Positions 34,428-40,962 of a stretch of DNA of 45,777 bases are shown in pieces (the first letter of the stretch is position 1; each line of letters starts with the position of its first letter). Origin of the DNA: Bacillota bacterium. Lineage in GTDB: Bacteria > Bacillota > UBA4882 > UBA8346. Location: NCBI GenBank assembly GCA_029776205.1, contig JAKOTQ010000058.1:1-45777 (forward strand), given 5' to 3'. Under the pieces are notes generated by a model. The model worked only from the letters and a program-made list of their open reading frames with translations. It did not search any database and had not been told where the DNA came from. Position numbers and translations under genes: made by a program.

Positions 34428-35198
34428 GTGAGTAACAAACAACATCGTTTCAGCCGTTTTGAATTATTGATCGGCGATGCCAAACTTCGAAAACTGCAGA
34501 CTGAAAAAGTAGCTGTGATCGGCTTGGGCGGCGTCGGTTCGTTCGCTGTTGAAGCTTTAGCCAGAGCCGGAATCGGCTGGCTTATTTTAGTGGACTATGA
34601 TGAAATCTGCCTCACTAACACCAATCGACAGATCCACGCGATCCATGGCAATTACGGCCGTCCCAAAGTGGATGCTATGACTGAACGAGTGAAAGCCATT
34701 AACCCGGACATCGCCGTTGTCGGTTGGAAGGAATTCGTCACCCCGGCAAATCTGGACACCATTCTTCACGGCCGGATTTCCTATGTTATCGATGCCATCG
34801 ACACGGTTTCATCCAAAGTGGCCTTGATCGAATATTGCATCCAACATGAAATACCAATCATCTCGTCCATGGGAACCGGCAATAAATTCGACCCTTCGGC
34901 ATTACGGATCGATGATATCAGCAAAACCCACACCTGTCCTCTGGCCAAGGCCGTCCGGAAATTGCTGCGGGAGAAAAATATTACTTCCGGTGTGAAAGTG
35001 ATTTATTCCACCGAACCCCCGGCCAAACTTCAGGCCGATACAGTCACCTGCCATACGGGATGCATCTGCCCCAATCAAGGCAGCCAATATAACTGCACCA
35101 AGAAAAAGCAAATTCCCGGCAGCACTTCGTATTTGCCCCCCATCGCCGGAATGATGATGGCGGGTGAAGTTATCCGGGACCTATTAAAAGAAGATTAG
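34428..35198 (+). CDS. tcdA: tRNA threonylcarbamoyladenosine dehydratase
   Basis: E1-like enzyme cyclising t6A37 to ct6A in tRNAs decoding ANN codons. The 256-residue protein has the ThiF/MoeB-like fold: RFSRFELLIG at the start, the nucleotide motif GLGGVGSFAVEALARAG near 32-48, and the DYDEICLTNTNRQIHA segment with the conserved asparagine/arginine pair. Cysteine-rich CHTGCICPN near 205-215 may bind metal. The start is GTG at 34428, 6 bases after GGAGG. Flanked on both sides by repeat islands. ThiF or HesA would be alternatives, but the TNTNRQIHA motif is that of TcdA. Confidence 0.92.
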   Translation: MSNKQHRFSRFELLIGDAKLRKLQTEKVAVIGLGGVGSFAVEALARAGIGWLILVDYDEICLTNTNRQIHAIHGNYGRPKVDAMTERVKAINPDIAVVGWKEFVTPANLDTILHGRISYVIDAIDTVSSKVALIEYCIQHEIPIISSMGTGNKFDPSALRIDDISKTHTCPLAKAVRKLLREKNITSGVKVIYSTEPPAKLQADTVTCHTGCICPNQGSQYNCTKKKQIPGSTSYLPPIAGMMMAGEVIRDLLKED

Positions 35199-35204
35199 CA
35201 AATT

Positions 35205-35395
35205 ATTTGCCAGCGTACAGTGTACAGTTGACAGTTATTAGGTGATCAGTCTTGGGGAATGCCTAATTAATCAAAAATTTTATAATTGGATAATTCATTG
35301 ATTTGGACAATGTGGTGTGTACTTTGCTCCTTGACAATGAACTGTCAACTGTTAACTGTCAACTGCGAACTACTCATAACACCGCACACTGTGCT
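35205..35395. repeat. intergenic island of 7-bp tandem repeats, inverted arms (island 6)
   Basis: Left arm GTACAGT-GTACAGT-TGACAGT-TATTAGG from about 35214; right arm in inverse orientation AACTGTC-AACTGTT-AACTGTC-AACTGCG-AACTACT from about 35340, continuing to 35390. The middle 95 bases are AT-rich. It separates the convergent tcdA and the heavy-metal-associated gene, but shows no terminator with a T tract. Confidence 0.72.
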
Positions 35396-35608
35396 TTATA
35401 CCACCTCATAACCCAACTCTTCGATTTCATCTTTAATCGCCTGTAGAGTAATCATTCCTTCATTAAAATCGACGGTGACCTGTTTACCTTCCAAATCCAC
35501 CGTCACCCCGATTACTCCGTTCAAATTTCCCAATCCTTTAACGATACTGTCAACACAATGTTGGCAGGACATTCCCTCAACCCGCAACTCAACATGATTA
35601 ACCGCCAT
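35396..35608 (-). CDS. heavy-metal-associated (HMA) domain protein, CopZ-like
   Basis: A 70-residue single HMA domain with the metal-binding GMSCQHC motif at about residues 12-18, the usual copper-chaperone arrangement. CopZ delivers Cu(I) to P-type ATPases, but no copA is nearby, so the copper role is inferred from the family. ATG at 35608 lies 9 bases after AAAGGAGG; two in-frame TTG codons lie between. It is 27 bases downstream of a small membrane protein gene and ends the operon that begins at the shikimate-kinase-like gene. Confidence 0.88.
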   Translation of the reverse strand: MAVNHVELRVEGMSCQHCVDSIVKGLGNLNGVIGVTVDLEGKQVTVDFNEGMITLQAIKDEIEELGYEVV

Positions 35609-35635
35609 CAACGACAACCTCCTTTACCCGAAATT

Positions 35636-35923
35636 TTACGAAAACATAATTGAATTGGTACTGTTTAACTTTTCATAGCGCCGATTCCGGAAATATAATA
35701 CCATATCCGTCGAGACCATCATAGCATTTAAGCAATAGAGATAAATCACAAGATCAAAACTGTAAACCATCTTATGAATGATTCCAGATATATAACCAAC
35801 CAAAACAATTCCTAAAAAGAAAACACTTTTTCCGGAATTTTGCCGGGAACGGTAAGACTTATAAATTGAAAAGGGCCAAGCCGCCCCGAAACAAATGAGC
35901 ATCAAAGCTTCGAAAAAACTCAA
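35636..35923 (-). CDS. small membrane protein, PQ-loop/SemiSWEET-like
   Basis: A 95-residue protein with three predicted transmembrane helices (about 3-20, 34-52 and 57-76). Helix 1 ends in WPFSIYKSYRSRQ followed by SGKS, which resembles the proline-containing loop of PQ-loop and SemiSWEET proteins. The transported substrate, if any, is unknown. The protein ends in a polar tail. It lies 18 bases downstream of the UPF0316 gene and upstream of the HMA gene, all on the minus strand, so a shared transcript is likely. Confidence 0.6.
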   Translation of the reverse strand: MSFFEALMLICFGAAWPFSIYKSYRSRQNSGKSVFFLGIVLVGYISGIIHKMVYSFDLVIYLYCLNAMMVSTDMVLYFRNRRYEKLNSTNSIMFS

Positions 35924-35941
35924 ACAACCACCTCCCTCCCG

Positions 35942-36532
35942 TTATTTTCGTTTCCGATATCTTCGGAAATACCCCAAATGAACCCCATGCATTACACTGT
36001 TGGGGAACACCCCCGAATTGACGGTTTTAACATCTTCAATAGAATAAAAGGCTTTGGGGTTGAAAGTTTTGATCATCTCCACCACTCTGGGAAGGGCACT
36101 TCGTTTAATGACTGTATAAATAATATGGACAGGACCGGTGGCTCCCCGGGCATCCAACATCGTAATTCCGAAACCTTCCTCCTTTAGCTCTTCGAAAAGC
36201 TGCGTGGCATCCTTCCGCGTAATGATCCGCACCACCAGAACACCCATAGCCAGCTTTTCTTCAAGCGTAATCCCGATAAAATTGCCCATGGCAAACCCGC
36301 CCGCATAAGCAAAATAGCAGAAAACGTTATTCAGATTTTTCATAATCTGGCCAATGGCTATCAGCCAAATCAACACTTCAAAAAAACCAAGAAAGGAAGC
36401 TGCCGTTTTATTCCCCCGCGACACGAAAATAATCCGGATCGTCCCAATGGTCACATCGCAGATCCGGGCCATAAAAATTAAGGCCGGCAAAATGACCCAG
36501 GTAAATATCTCCGAATTGAGTATCGCTTCCAA
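35942..36532 (-). CDS. UPF0316 / DUF2179 membrane protein (YebE-like)
   Basis: A 196-residue membrane protein with three N-terminal transmembrane helices (about 10-30, 45-62 and 70-88) and a C-terminal cytoplasmic DUF2179 domain (about 90-165). Family features are ARICDVTIGTIRIIFVSRG near 22-40 and GFFEVLIWL near 49-57. DUF2179 domains may bind nucleotides or other small ligands, but function is unknown. The start is a TTG at 36532, 8 bases after AGGGG, and just after the stop of the upstream kinase-like gene, so the two are coupled. Confidence 0.85.
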   Translation of the reverse strand: MEAILNSEIFTWVILPALIFMARICDVTIGTIRIIFVSRGNKTAASFLGFFEVLIWLIAIGQIMKNLNNVFCYFAYAGGFAMGNFIGITLEEKLAMGVLVVRIITRKDATQLFEELKEEGFGITMLDARGATGPVHIIYTVIKRSALPRVVEMIKTFNPKAFYSIEDVKTVNSGVFPNSVMHGVHLGYFRRYRKRK

Positions 36533-36537
36533 ATAAA

Positions 36538-37050
36538 CTAACCCCTTTTATCAAGCGCCTCAAGGATCCGTTTCAACGTTTCTTCAACCGATTGACTTGA
36601 AGAATCAATGATTATATCGGCATACTTTTCATAAAGCGGAATGCGTTCGCAGTAAAGCGAGTACAGACTTTGATGGCTGCCAATGGCGATCCCCCGGGTA
36701 GCCATATTAGTGAGACGTTTCTCAAGCTCTTCAAAGCCGATGCGAAGGTAAATCACCAGACCGTTTTCTTTCAGATGATGCATCGCCCGGTCACTATAAA
36801 CCACACTACCACCCGTGGCAATGACCGTATCTTTCCGTTGAAGAGAGCTAACCACATCCGCTTCAATTTCCAAAAACCGCTGAACGCCTTCTTCATTAAT
36901 GATCGCCTGCAATAGCCGGCCATCCTGTTGTTGAATCAACAGGTCCGTATCGTCAAAAGCCATCCCCAGGCTTTTGGCCAACAACACACCGACTGTACTT
37001 TTTCCTGCTCCAGGCATTCCAATCAAAACTATATTTTGAACCTCTCGCAT
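36538..37050 (-). CDS. shikimate kinase-like P-loop kinase (divergent)
   Basis: A 170-residue P-loop kinase of the AroK family with Walker A GMPGAGKST at 11-19 and DDTD near 34-37. Residues used for shikimate binding in true AroK are altered. The FRxxE motif reads FLEIE, so the arginine is leucine. The GGG motif reads ATGGSVV, and the lid region has TRGI in place of RPLL. The C-terminal ERIPLYEKYAD is family-like. It may therefore phosphorylate another substrate. ATG at 37050 lies 6 bases after GGTGA. First gene of an operon with two membrane proteins and an HMA domain protein. Confidence 0.72.
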   Translation of the reverse strand: MREVQNIVLIGMPGAGKSTVGVLLAKSLGMAFDDTDLLIQQQDGRLLQAIINEEGVQRFLEIEADVVSSLQRKDTVIATGGSVVYSDRAMHHLKENGLVIYLRIGFEELEKRLTNMATRGIAIGSHQSLYSLYCERIPLYEKYADIIIDSSSQSVEETLKRILEALDKRG

Positions 37051-37188
37051 GTTCAATCACCGCCACTTGTTTCAATCCTATTTACTTTCATGAGTCTAAC
37101 CTTTCCGAAAGCGAAACGCAAGATGGCAGTGGCTTTTTTACCATAAATTAAGATGTTCTTTCCTGCGTCTTCTATGATGTCCCTAAAA

Positions 37189-37422
37189 TTACTCCAAACT
37201 GTCCAAATCGATGGTTTCCATCAATTCTTTAAGTTTAATGAATTCTTCCTTACTCAACGTTACGCCTTTACCCATTTTTTCGTGCTCCGGGTCCCAGTCC
37301 CGGATATCAATTTTCGGTTTGCGACTGTTCCAACTGACCAAATTCACTTCTTTGGTCCAACCCCGATAGTCTTCCCCTAACACCCCGAAATGTTGAACGA
37401 TGGAAAACTTAATTTCTGCCAT
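37189..37422 (-). CDS. ydbC: YdbC-type PC4-like single-stranded DNA-binding protein
   Basis: A 77-residue protein of the bacterial YdbC family, structurally related to the eukaryotic transcription cofactor PC4, which binds single-stranded DNA. It shows the family's GWTKEVNLVSWNSR, PKIDIRDWDP and GKGVTLSKEEF segments, with two basic beta strands and a C-terminal helix. ATG at 37422 follows AAAGGAG. It lies 138 bases upstream of the kinase-like gene, and no terminator is visible between them. Confidence 0.88.
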   Translation of the reverse strand: MAEIKFSIVQHFGVLGEDYRGWTKEVNLVSWNSRKPKIDIRDWDPEHEKMGKGVTLSKEEFIKLKELMETIDLDSLE

Positions 37423-37501
37423 AGTTATTCTCCTTTCTTTCTAGAATTAGATTGCCCGCTTTCCGTCCAATCCTTGCACGAAATATACCAAAAGCCCTAG
37501 T

Positions 37502-37529
37502 ACATACAGCGTAGCCTATTCATACTTTA
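37502..37529 (+). promoter_or_regulatory. SigK-like promoter upstream of the first cysteine-rich peptide gene
   Basis: -35 AC (37502-37503), exactly 17 bases, then CATACTTTA (37521-37529), which matches the SigK -10 pattern CATANNNTA. About 40 bases before the ATG at 37576. The consensus is short, so chance is possible. Confidence 0.4.
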
Positions 37530-37575
37530 TATCAGGGTAATAACCCAAAACCAAATCCTAAGGAGGTTATCATTT

Positions 37576-37665
37576 ATGGGTAGAGGTTTTGATTTCTTTG
37601 GCGAGAACAGTTGTTTATGCCTGATTTTAATCCTCCTTTTCTTATGCAACTGCTGTGGCCGCTAA
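37576..37665 (+). CDS. tiny cysteine-rich hydrophobic peptide, copy 1
   Basis: A 29-residue ORF behind a strong AAGGAGG site (9-base spacing). It begins MGRGFDFFGE, then a hydrophobic segment from about 13 to 24 starting CLCLIL, and ends CNCCGR. Cysteines are at 13, 15, 24, 26 and 27. The segment is just long enough to be a single membrane helix. It is followed by a strong terminator and is repeated as a paralogue 230 bases downstream. I know of no function; tiny hydrophobic proteins such as YjcZ-type are found in spores of Firmicutes, but the sequence is not close to them. Its SigK-like promoter suggests late mother-cell expression. Confidence 0.72.
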   Translation: MGRGFDFFGENSCLCLILILLFLCNCCGR

Positions 37666-37757
37666 CACGCTAATAGCATAAAACAATGTGTTAAACCGGT
37701 TTAACTTCAGACAAACACTGCATATCCTCCCTTGGAAAATGAATGAACTTGATCTAT

Positions 37758-37785
37758 AAAAAGCGGGATATCCCGCTTTTTTTAT
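37758..37785 (+). terminator. terminator of peptide gene copy 1
   Basis: Perfect palindromic stem AAAAAGCGGGATATCCCGCTT (18-20 bp symmetrical core, given as AAGCGGG and CCCGCTT arms) followed by seven T residues. Confidence 0.88.
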
Positions 37786-37892
37786 TGATCAACTATAGGC
37801 TTTCGTCCTGAATATTTGTACCAAAGACCCAGTCCAAATGGATTTAAGACAACATAAGATGTACCAATCGAACTCCAAAGGAGGTAACTTTT

Positions 37893-37985
37893 ATGGGAAG
37901 AGGATTTGACGGTTTGTTTGATCAAAATTGTTTGTGCCTGATTTTATTACTCGCCATCCTTTGCTTCTGCTGTGGCGGCTTCTAA
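37893..37985 (+). CDS. tiny cysteine-rich hydrophobic peptide, copy 2
   Basis: A 30-residue paralogue of the ORF at 37576, behind AAAGGAGG. It shares the MGRGFD start, the CLCLIL segment beginning at residue 13 and the final C-CC-G pattern; all five cysteines (13, 15, 24, 26, 27) coincide. Residues 7-12 and 19-23 differ, as expected of a diverged rather than very recent duplication. GAATATT about 70 bases upstream resembles a SigE -35, without a convincing -10. A terminator follows. Both ORFs are too short for standard gene finders, but conserved spacing, ribosome sites and terminators support their being genes. Confidence 0.72.
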   Translation: MGRGFDGLFDQNCLCLILLLAILCFCCGGF

Positions 37986-38022
37986 ACATAAGTGACTTTC
38001 AGTGAAAAAACCTCATTAAAAT

Positions 38023-38047
38023 ACGCCGGATTACTCCGGCGTTTTAA
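38023..38047 (+). terminator. terminator of peptide gene copy 2
   Basis: 7-bp stem ACGCCGG/CCGGCGT with a 6-base loop, followed by TTTAAAAA on the plus strand. The preceding AAAAT also allows it to work for minus-strand transcripts of the histidine phosphatase gene. Confidence 0.75.
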
Positions 38048-38128
38048 AAATCCCATAAGCTATATATCGCGTTTTTCGACTACCTGCATCTCACCATAAA
38101 CAATTGAGGTTCGATAAGCAAATCAGCT

Positions 38129-38761
38129 TTATAGTTTTTCCCGATAATGGCTGATATCCCCGTGAAGCAAAATTTCCGGGCCAGCATCCGTCATCATAAT
38201 TTTGCACAAGCAAGCCGGATGAATATATGGCAGATCCCAAAGCCGATCCAGCGGCCGTTTTTCAAACCAGGCCATTAACAACTTGATGATCACCGAATGG
38301 GTCACGATCAAAATTTTCCGTCCCCGATTCTCACGGATGACCGTTTCCATTGCTCCAACCGCCCTGGCCGATGCTTCGCCGAAAGTTTCGCCGCCTGCAA
38401 TCGCAAAATGCTCCGGATCATTCCAGAAATTGAAGAACTGTTCCGGGTACGTCTTTTCCACTTCATCCTTGGACTTTCCTTCCCAAACTCCCAAATTCAT
38501 CTCCTTAAATGCCTCATGCTCTATAATGGGAATTTCTCGTGAACCGCGAATAATATCCGCTGTATGCCGGGCACGGGGGCTGGAACTACAGTAAATCACG
38601 TCGATCGACTCTCCAGCGAGAGCTTCTCCCAGCCATTCCGCCTGCTTAATGCCTAATGGAGTCAGCGGTGAGTCCTGATGCCCCTGCATCCTTCGGGCAA
38701 CATTCCACTCGGTTTGGCCATGACGGGCAAGAAAAATCGTGGTTTTTTCATCGGTCATCAT
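38129..38761 (-). CDS. histidine phosphatase family protein (phosphoglycerate mutase-like)
   Basis: A 210-residue member of the histidine phosphatase superfamily (GpmB/CobC/PhoE-type). The catalytic LARHGQTEWN motif at residues 11-20 contains the phosphorylated histidine; SSPRARHTA near 60 contains the second arginine; EMNLGVWEG near 88 carries the acid; and the second histidine is in VTHSVI near 155. The substrate cannot be assigned: cobC, phosphoglycerate mutase-like and broad-specificity phosphatases all look alike at this level and no cobalamin genes are nearby. Two adjacent ATG codons; weak GGGG ribosome site. Confidence 0.85.
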   Translation of the reverse strand: MMTDEKTTIFLARHGQTEWNVARRMQGHQDSPLTPLGIKQAEWLGEALAGESIDVIYCSSSPRARHTADIIRGSREIPIIEHEAFKEMNLGVWEGKSKDEVEKTYPEQFFNFWNDPEHFAIAGGETFGEASARAVGAMETVIRENRGRKILIVTHSVIIKLLMAWFEKRPLDRLWDLPYIHPACLCKIMMTDAGPEILLHGDISHYREKL

Positions 38762-38947
38762 GGTTTATACCCCGTTTTTCCAACTAAATATTGTCTCCGG
38801 GAAGACAGCATCCATTCAATGGGTATACTCCATATCGCTAAAAATTTTTTCCGGGACATGGTTTATCGAACCTCCCTCAACGATCAATATACCTAAATTC
38901 GTCAAAATCCATATTTTCCCTTTCGGTTGCAGATTGCTATTTCTGAC

Positions 38948-38978
38948 TTAAAACAAAGAACCGTTCTTGCGAACGGTT
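38948..38978 (-). terminator. terminator of panE
   Basis: Perfect 8-bp stem AACCGTTC/GAACGGTT with a 4-base loop, followed on the minus strand by CTTTGTTTTAAG. It lies about 30 bases past the panE stop. Confidence 0.75.
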
Positions 38979-39007
38979 ACGAAACTGTAATCATATAATT
39001 CATAAAA

Positions 39008-39922
39008 TTAATTTTTCTTCCCTTCCATGGCGTGTACCAGCTGAACTGCAAATTCATGACTGGGAACCGGAACACCCAACCGCTTCGCTGCTTTAACCAC
39101 CGAACCGCTGATGGTATCCACTTCGGTCTTTCGCCCGTCGCGCAGATCCGCATAAATCGAGGTATATCCTTCCCGGGAGTTACCAACCACCGTTTTAATC
39201 ATTGTCAAAACTTCTTCCGCATCGAAATCCAGGCCGTCCGCATTGGCGACAGCGACAGCCTCCCGCGCCAATCGTTCTACCAGCGACCAGGCATGTTCAT
39301 TATCCAATAGGTATCCATGTTTCACCTGTAAAATACCAGTCATCACGCTGGATGAGGCATTCAAAAACAGCTTTGTCCAAATTTGCTTCTTGATGTTGTC
39401 GGATACGATCGTCTCAAAACCGCACTTAATAAAGGTATCCGCGATATACTGAATTTTTTCAACGTTTCCATCCAAAAGGCCAAAACTGGTTTTACCGCCG
39501 CCCCCGTGACGAATTTTGCCAGGTTCAACAATGGAGCTGTTATGCTGAGTTGTTCCGATAATAATCTGCTCTCTGGGCACAAACTCCATCAATGTATCTT
39601 CGTGGCCGGCGCCGTTTTGCAACGTCATCACCCAGGTCTTTTCCCCAATCAAATGCCGTTGGGCAGCTAAAGCATCCCGGGTGTGCATAGCTTTAACAAA
39701 AATAATGATCAAGTCCATAACACCCAAACCGGCCGTATCCATTACAGCCCGGGGATGAAAATGCCGGCTGCTGCCGTCAGATTCCAAAATGGTAATCCCC
39801 TCACGATTCAACTTGTCCATTTTTTGAGGATCCACGTCAATCAGCCACACTTCATTTTCCTGCGAAAGATACCCGCCAAACAACGAACCCATGGCACCTG
39901 CGCCTAAAACAGCAATTCTCAT
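39008..39922 (-). CDS. panE: 2-dehydropantoate 2-reductase (ketopantoate reductase family)
   Basis: NADPH-dependent reductase making pantoate for pantothenate and CoA. The 304-residue protein has the N-terminal GAGAMGSLFGGYL nucleotide motif (7-19), then LQNGAGHED near 100, a lysine-containing TKLFLNAS segment near 175-185 and a C-terminal helical domain. ATG at 39922 lies 7 bases after GGAGG; the frame stays open to 39964 with no ribosome site. The fold is shared with other ketopantoate-reductase-like enzymes, and no panB or panC is nearby, so the pantothenate role is a family-based inference. Confidence 0.82.
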   Translation of the reverse strand: MRIAVLGAGAMGSLFGGYLSQENEVWLIDVDPQKMDKLNREGITILESDGSSRHFHPRAVMDTAGLGVMDLIIIFVKAMHTRDALAAQRHLIGEKTWVMTLQNGAGHEDTLMEFVPREQIIIGTTQHNSSIVEPGKIRHGGGGKTSFGLLDGNVEKIQYIADTFIKCGFETIVSDNIKKQIWTKLFLNASSSVMTGILQVKHGYLLDNEHAWSLVERLAREAVAVANADGLDFDAEEVLTMIKTVVGNSREGYTSIYADLRDGRKTEVDTISGSVVKAAKRLGVPVPSHEFAVQLVHAMEGKKN

Positions 39923-40050
39923 CAATAACCCTCCCTGATGTTTTATAAGATATATATTGTTCAATCACGCTTCATCAATTTACCCTGCTTTAATTGATAT
40001 CATTCTAGCGGGTAGGGGAGGCTTTGTCAATTGAATCGATTAAATTTTTG

Positions 40051-40302
40051 TTAAGTACATCCCTTTTCTTCATTTAATAGGCATATGGGTTCTATTTCCA
40101 AAAAAGCTCCAAATTTTTGTGAAGCTGAAATAAAGTATATATAAGCGATAAGTTCGGAGATCTCCCTATCATCAAACTCATTTTTTAAACTGGCAAAAAT
40201 CTCATCATCCGTAGCTTTCCCCTTAGAAAGAGCATTTGCAGCTTGAACGGCACATCTGACCTTTGAGTCAAGGAGATTTTCAGAAGGTTTCCCTTTCGCC
40301 AT
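40051..40302 (-). pseudogene. C-terminal remnant of a carboxymuconolactone decarboxylase (AhpD-like) gene
   Basis: An 83-codon frame whose product resembles the C-terminal half of CMD/AhpD-like proteins: KVRCAVQAANALSKGKATD (a helix pattern as in LRLADELTRDG segments) followed by the FDDREISELIAYIYF helix and FGAFLEIEP. The N-terminal half, including the CXXC active site of active members, is missing, and full-length members are roughly 150-180 residues. No good ribosome site precedes the ATG. It overlaps the truncated Lrp-type frame on the other strand, so both appear to have lost their 5' halves. Confidence 0.6.
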
Positions 40303-40526
40303 ACAAGTACGAAAAGTTTAGAACTTTTATCAAAAATTATAAACATAGTGAATGGGGATACCGTATAACAGGGGATGGTTGTTTTTTGATTAAGCTATCT
40401 GTTAAAACTTTGAGTGACATTGAGGATTTTATTAACGAAATATTACCATACGCCTACACCAAAACTTTTATAGCTTTTTCTGAAACAGAGATCGATGATA
40501 ACATTAATAAGTTTTTAAAAGAATGA
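40263..40526 (+). pseudogene. C-terminal remnant of an Lrp/AsnC-type regulator
   Basis: The frame encodes the ligand-binding (RAM/AsnC_trans_reg) domain of Lrp-family regulators: KYEKFRTFIK, the RITGDGCFLIK motif, LSDIEDFINEILPY and TKTFIAFSE. The N-terminal helix-turn-helix and the first beta strand of this domain are absent. The only start is a TTG at 40263 without a ribosome site, and recognisable similarity begins only near 40300. It overlaps the antisense CMD remnant by 40 bases. A stand-alone RAM protein is an alternative, but the missing strand argues against it. Confidence 0.6.
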
Positions 40527-40613
40527 CTGTACCCTGTTTGGTGTCTATGGATACATCCAAACGCTGCCTACAACCGGTAATAGCAGCTATTTTAGCTTTG
40601 ATATCAGTTTTCT

Positions 40614-40646
40614 ATAAAAAAACGCTTCCAAAGACTTGGAAGCGTT
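40614..40646 (-). terminator. terminator after tRNA-Arg
   Basis: 11-bp perfect stem AACGCTTCCAA/TTGGAAGCGTT with a 4-base loop, followed on the minus strand by TTTTTATAG. About 60 bases after the tRNA. Confidence 0.88.
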
Positions 40647-40706
40647 TTATCTTAATCCTGAGACTCCCTTTTGGAAGTCCTATTATTGTAATTTCGTATT
40701 GTTATC

Positions 40707-40783
40707 TGGCGCGCCGAGAGGGACTCGAACCCCCGACCTACAGATTCGAAGTCTGCCACTCTATCCAGCTGAGCTATCGGCGC
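40707..40783 (-). tRNA. tRNA-Arg (anticodon TCG), CCA encoded
   Basis: 77 bases. Acceptor stem GCGCCGA/TCGGCGC, G73, and encoded CCA (40709-40707). D-arm with AGCTCAGCTGGATAGAG, anticodon loop CTTCGAA giving TCG, and T-arm loop GGTTCGAGTCC. Reads CGA (and by wobble CGG-type) arginine codons. Followed by a terminator. Confidence 0.96.
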
Positions 40784-40801
40784 GCAAGTTTTTGCACGCT
40801 T

Positions 40802-40810
40802 ATTATACCA
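40802..40810 (-). promoter_or_regulatory. extended -10 element of the tRNA-Arg promoter
   Basis: Minus strand TGGTATAAT, an extended -10, about 20 bases upstream of the tRNA. No good -35 box at 16-19 bases. The rest of the 40784-40962 gap shows nothing else. Confidence 0.5.
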
Positions 40811-40962
40811 CGTCAGACACAGTTTGAACACAACTAAATTTTTTAACAAAATATTCTTCAGTCATTTCATGATTATGCTACTTATCCAAGATCATGATTT
40901 GACTTCCCTCGGTCCAAAACAGCAATGTCCGAGTAATACCTCTCACGCCAAAGCCCTATCCG

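Noticed and set aside
40523-40837. Open frames of 104, 63 and 65 codons around the tRNA-Arg
   Set aside because: They run through a tRNA and its terminator; the apparent peptides come from tRNA sequence.
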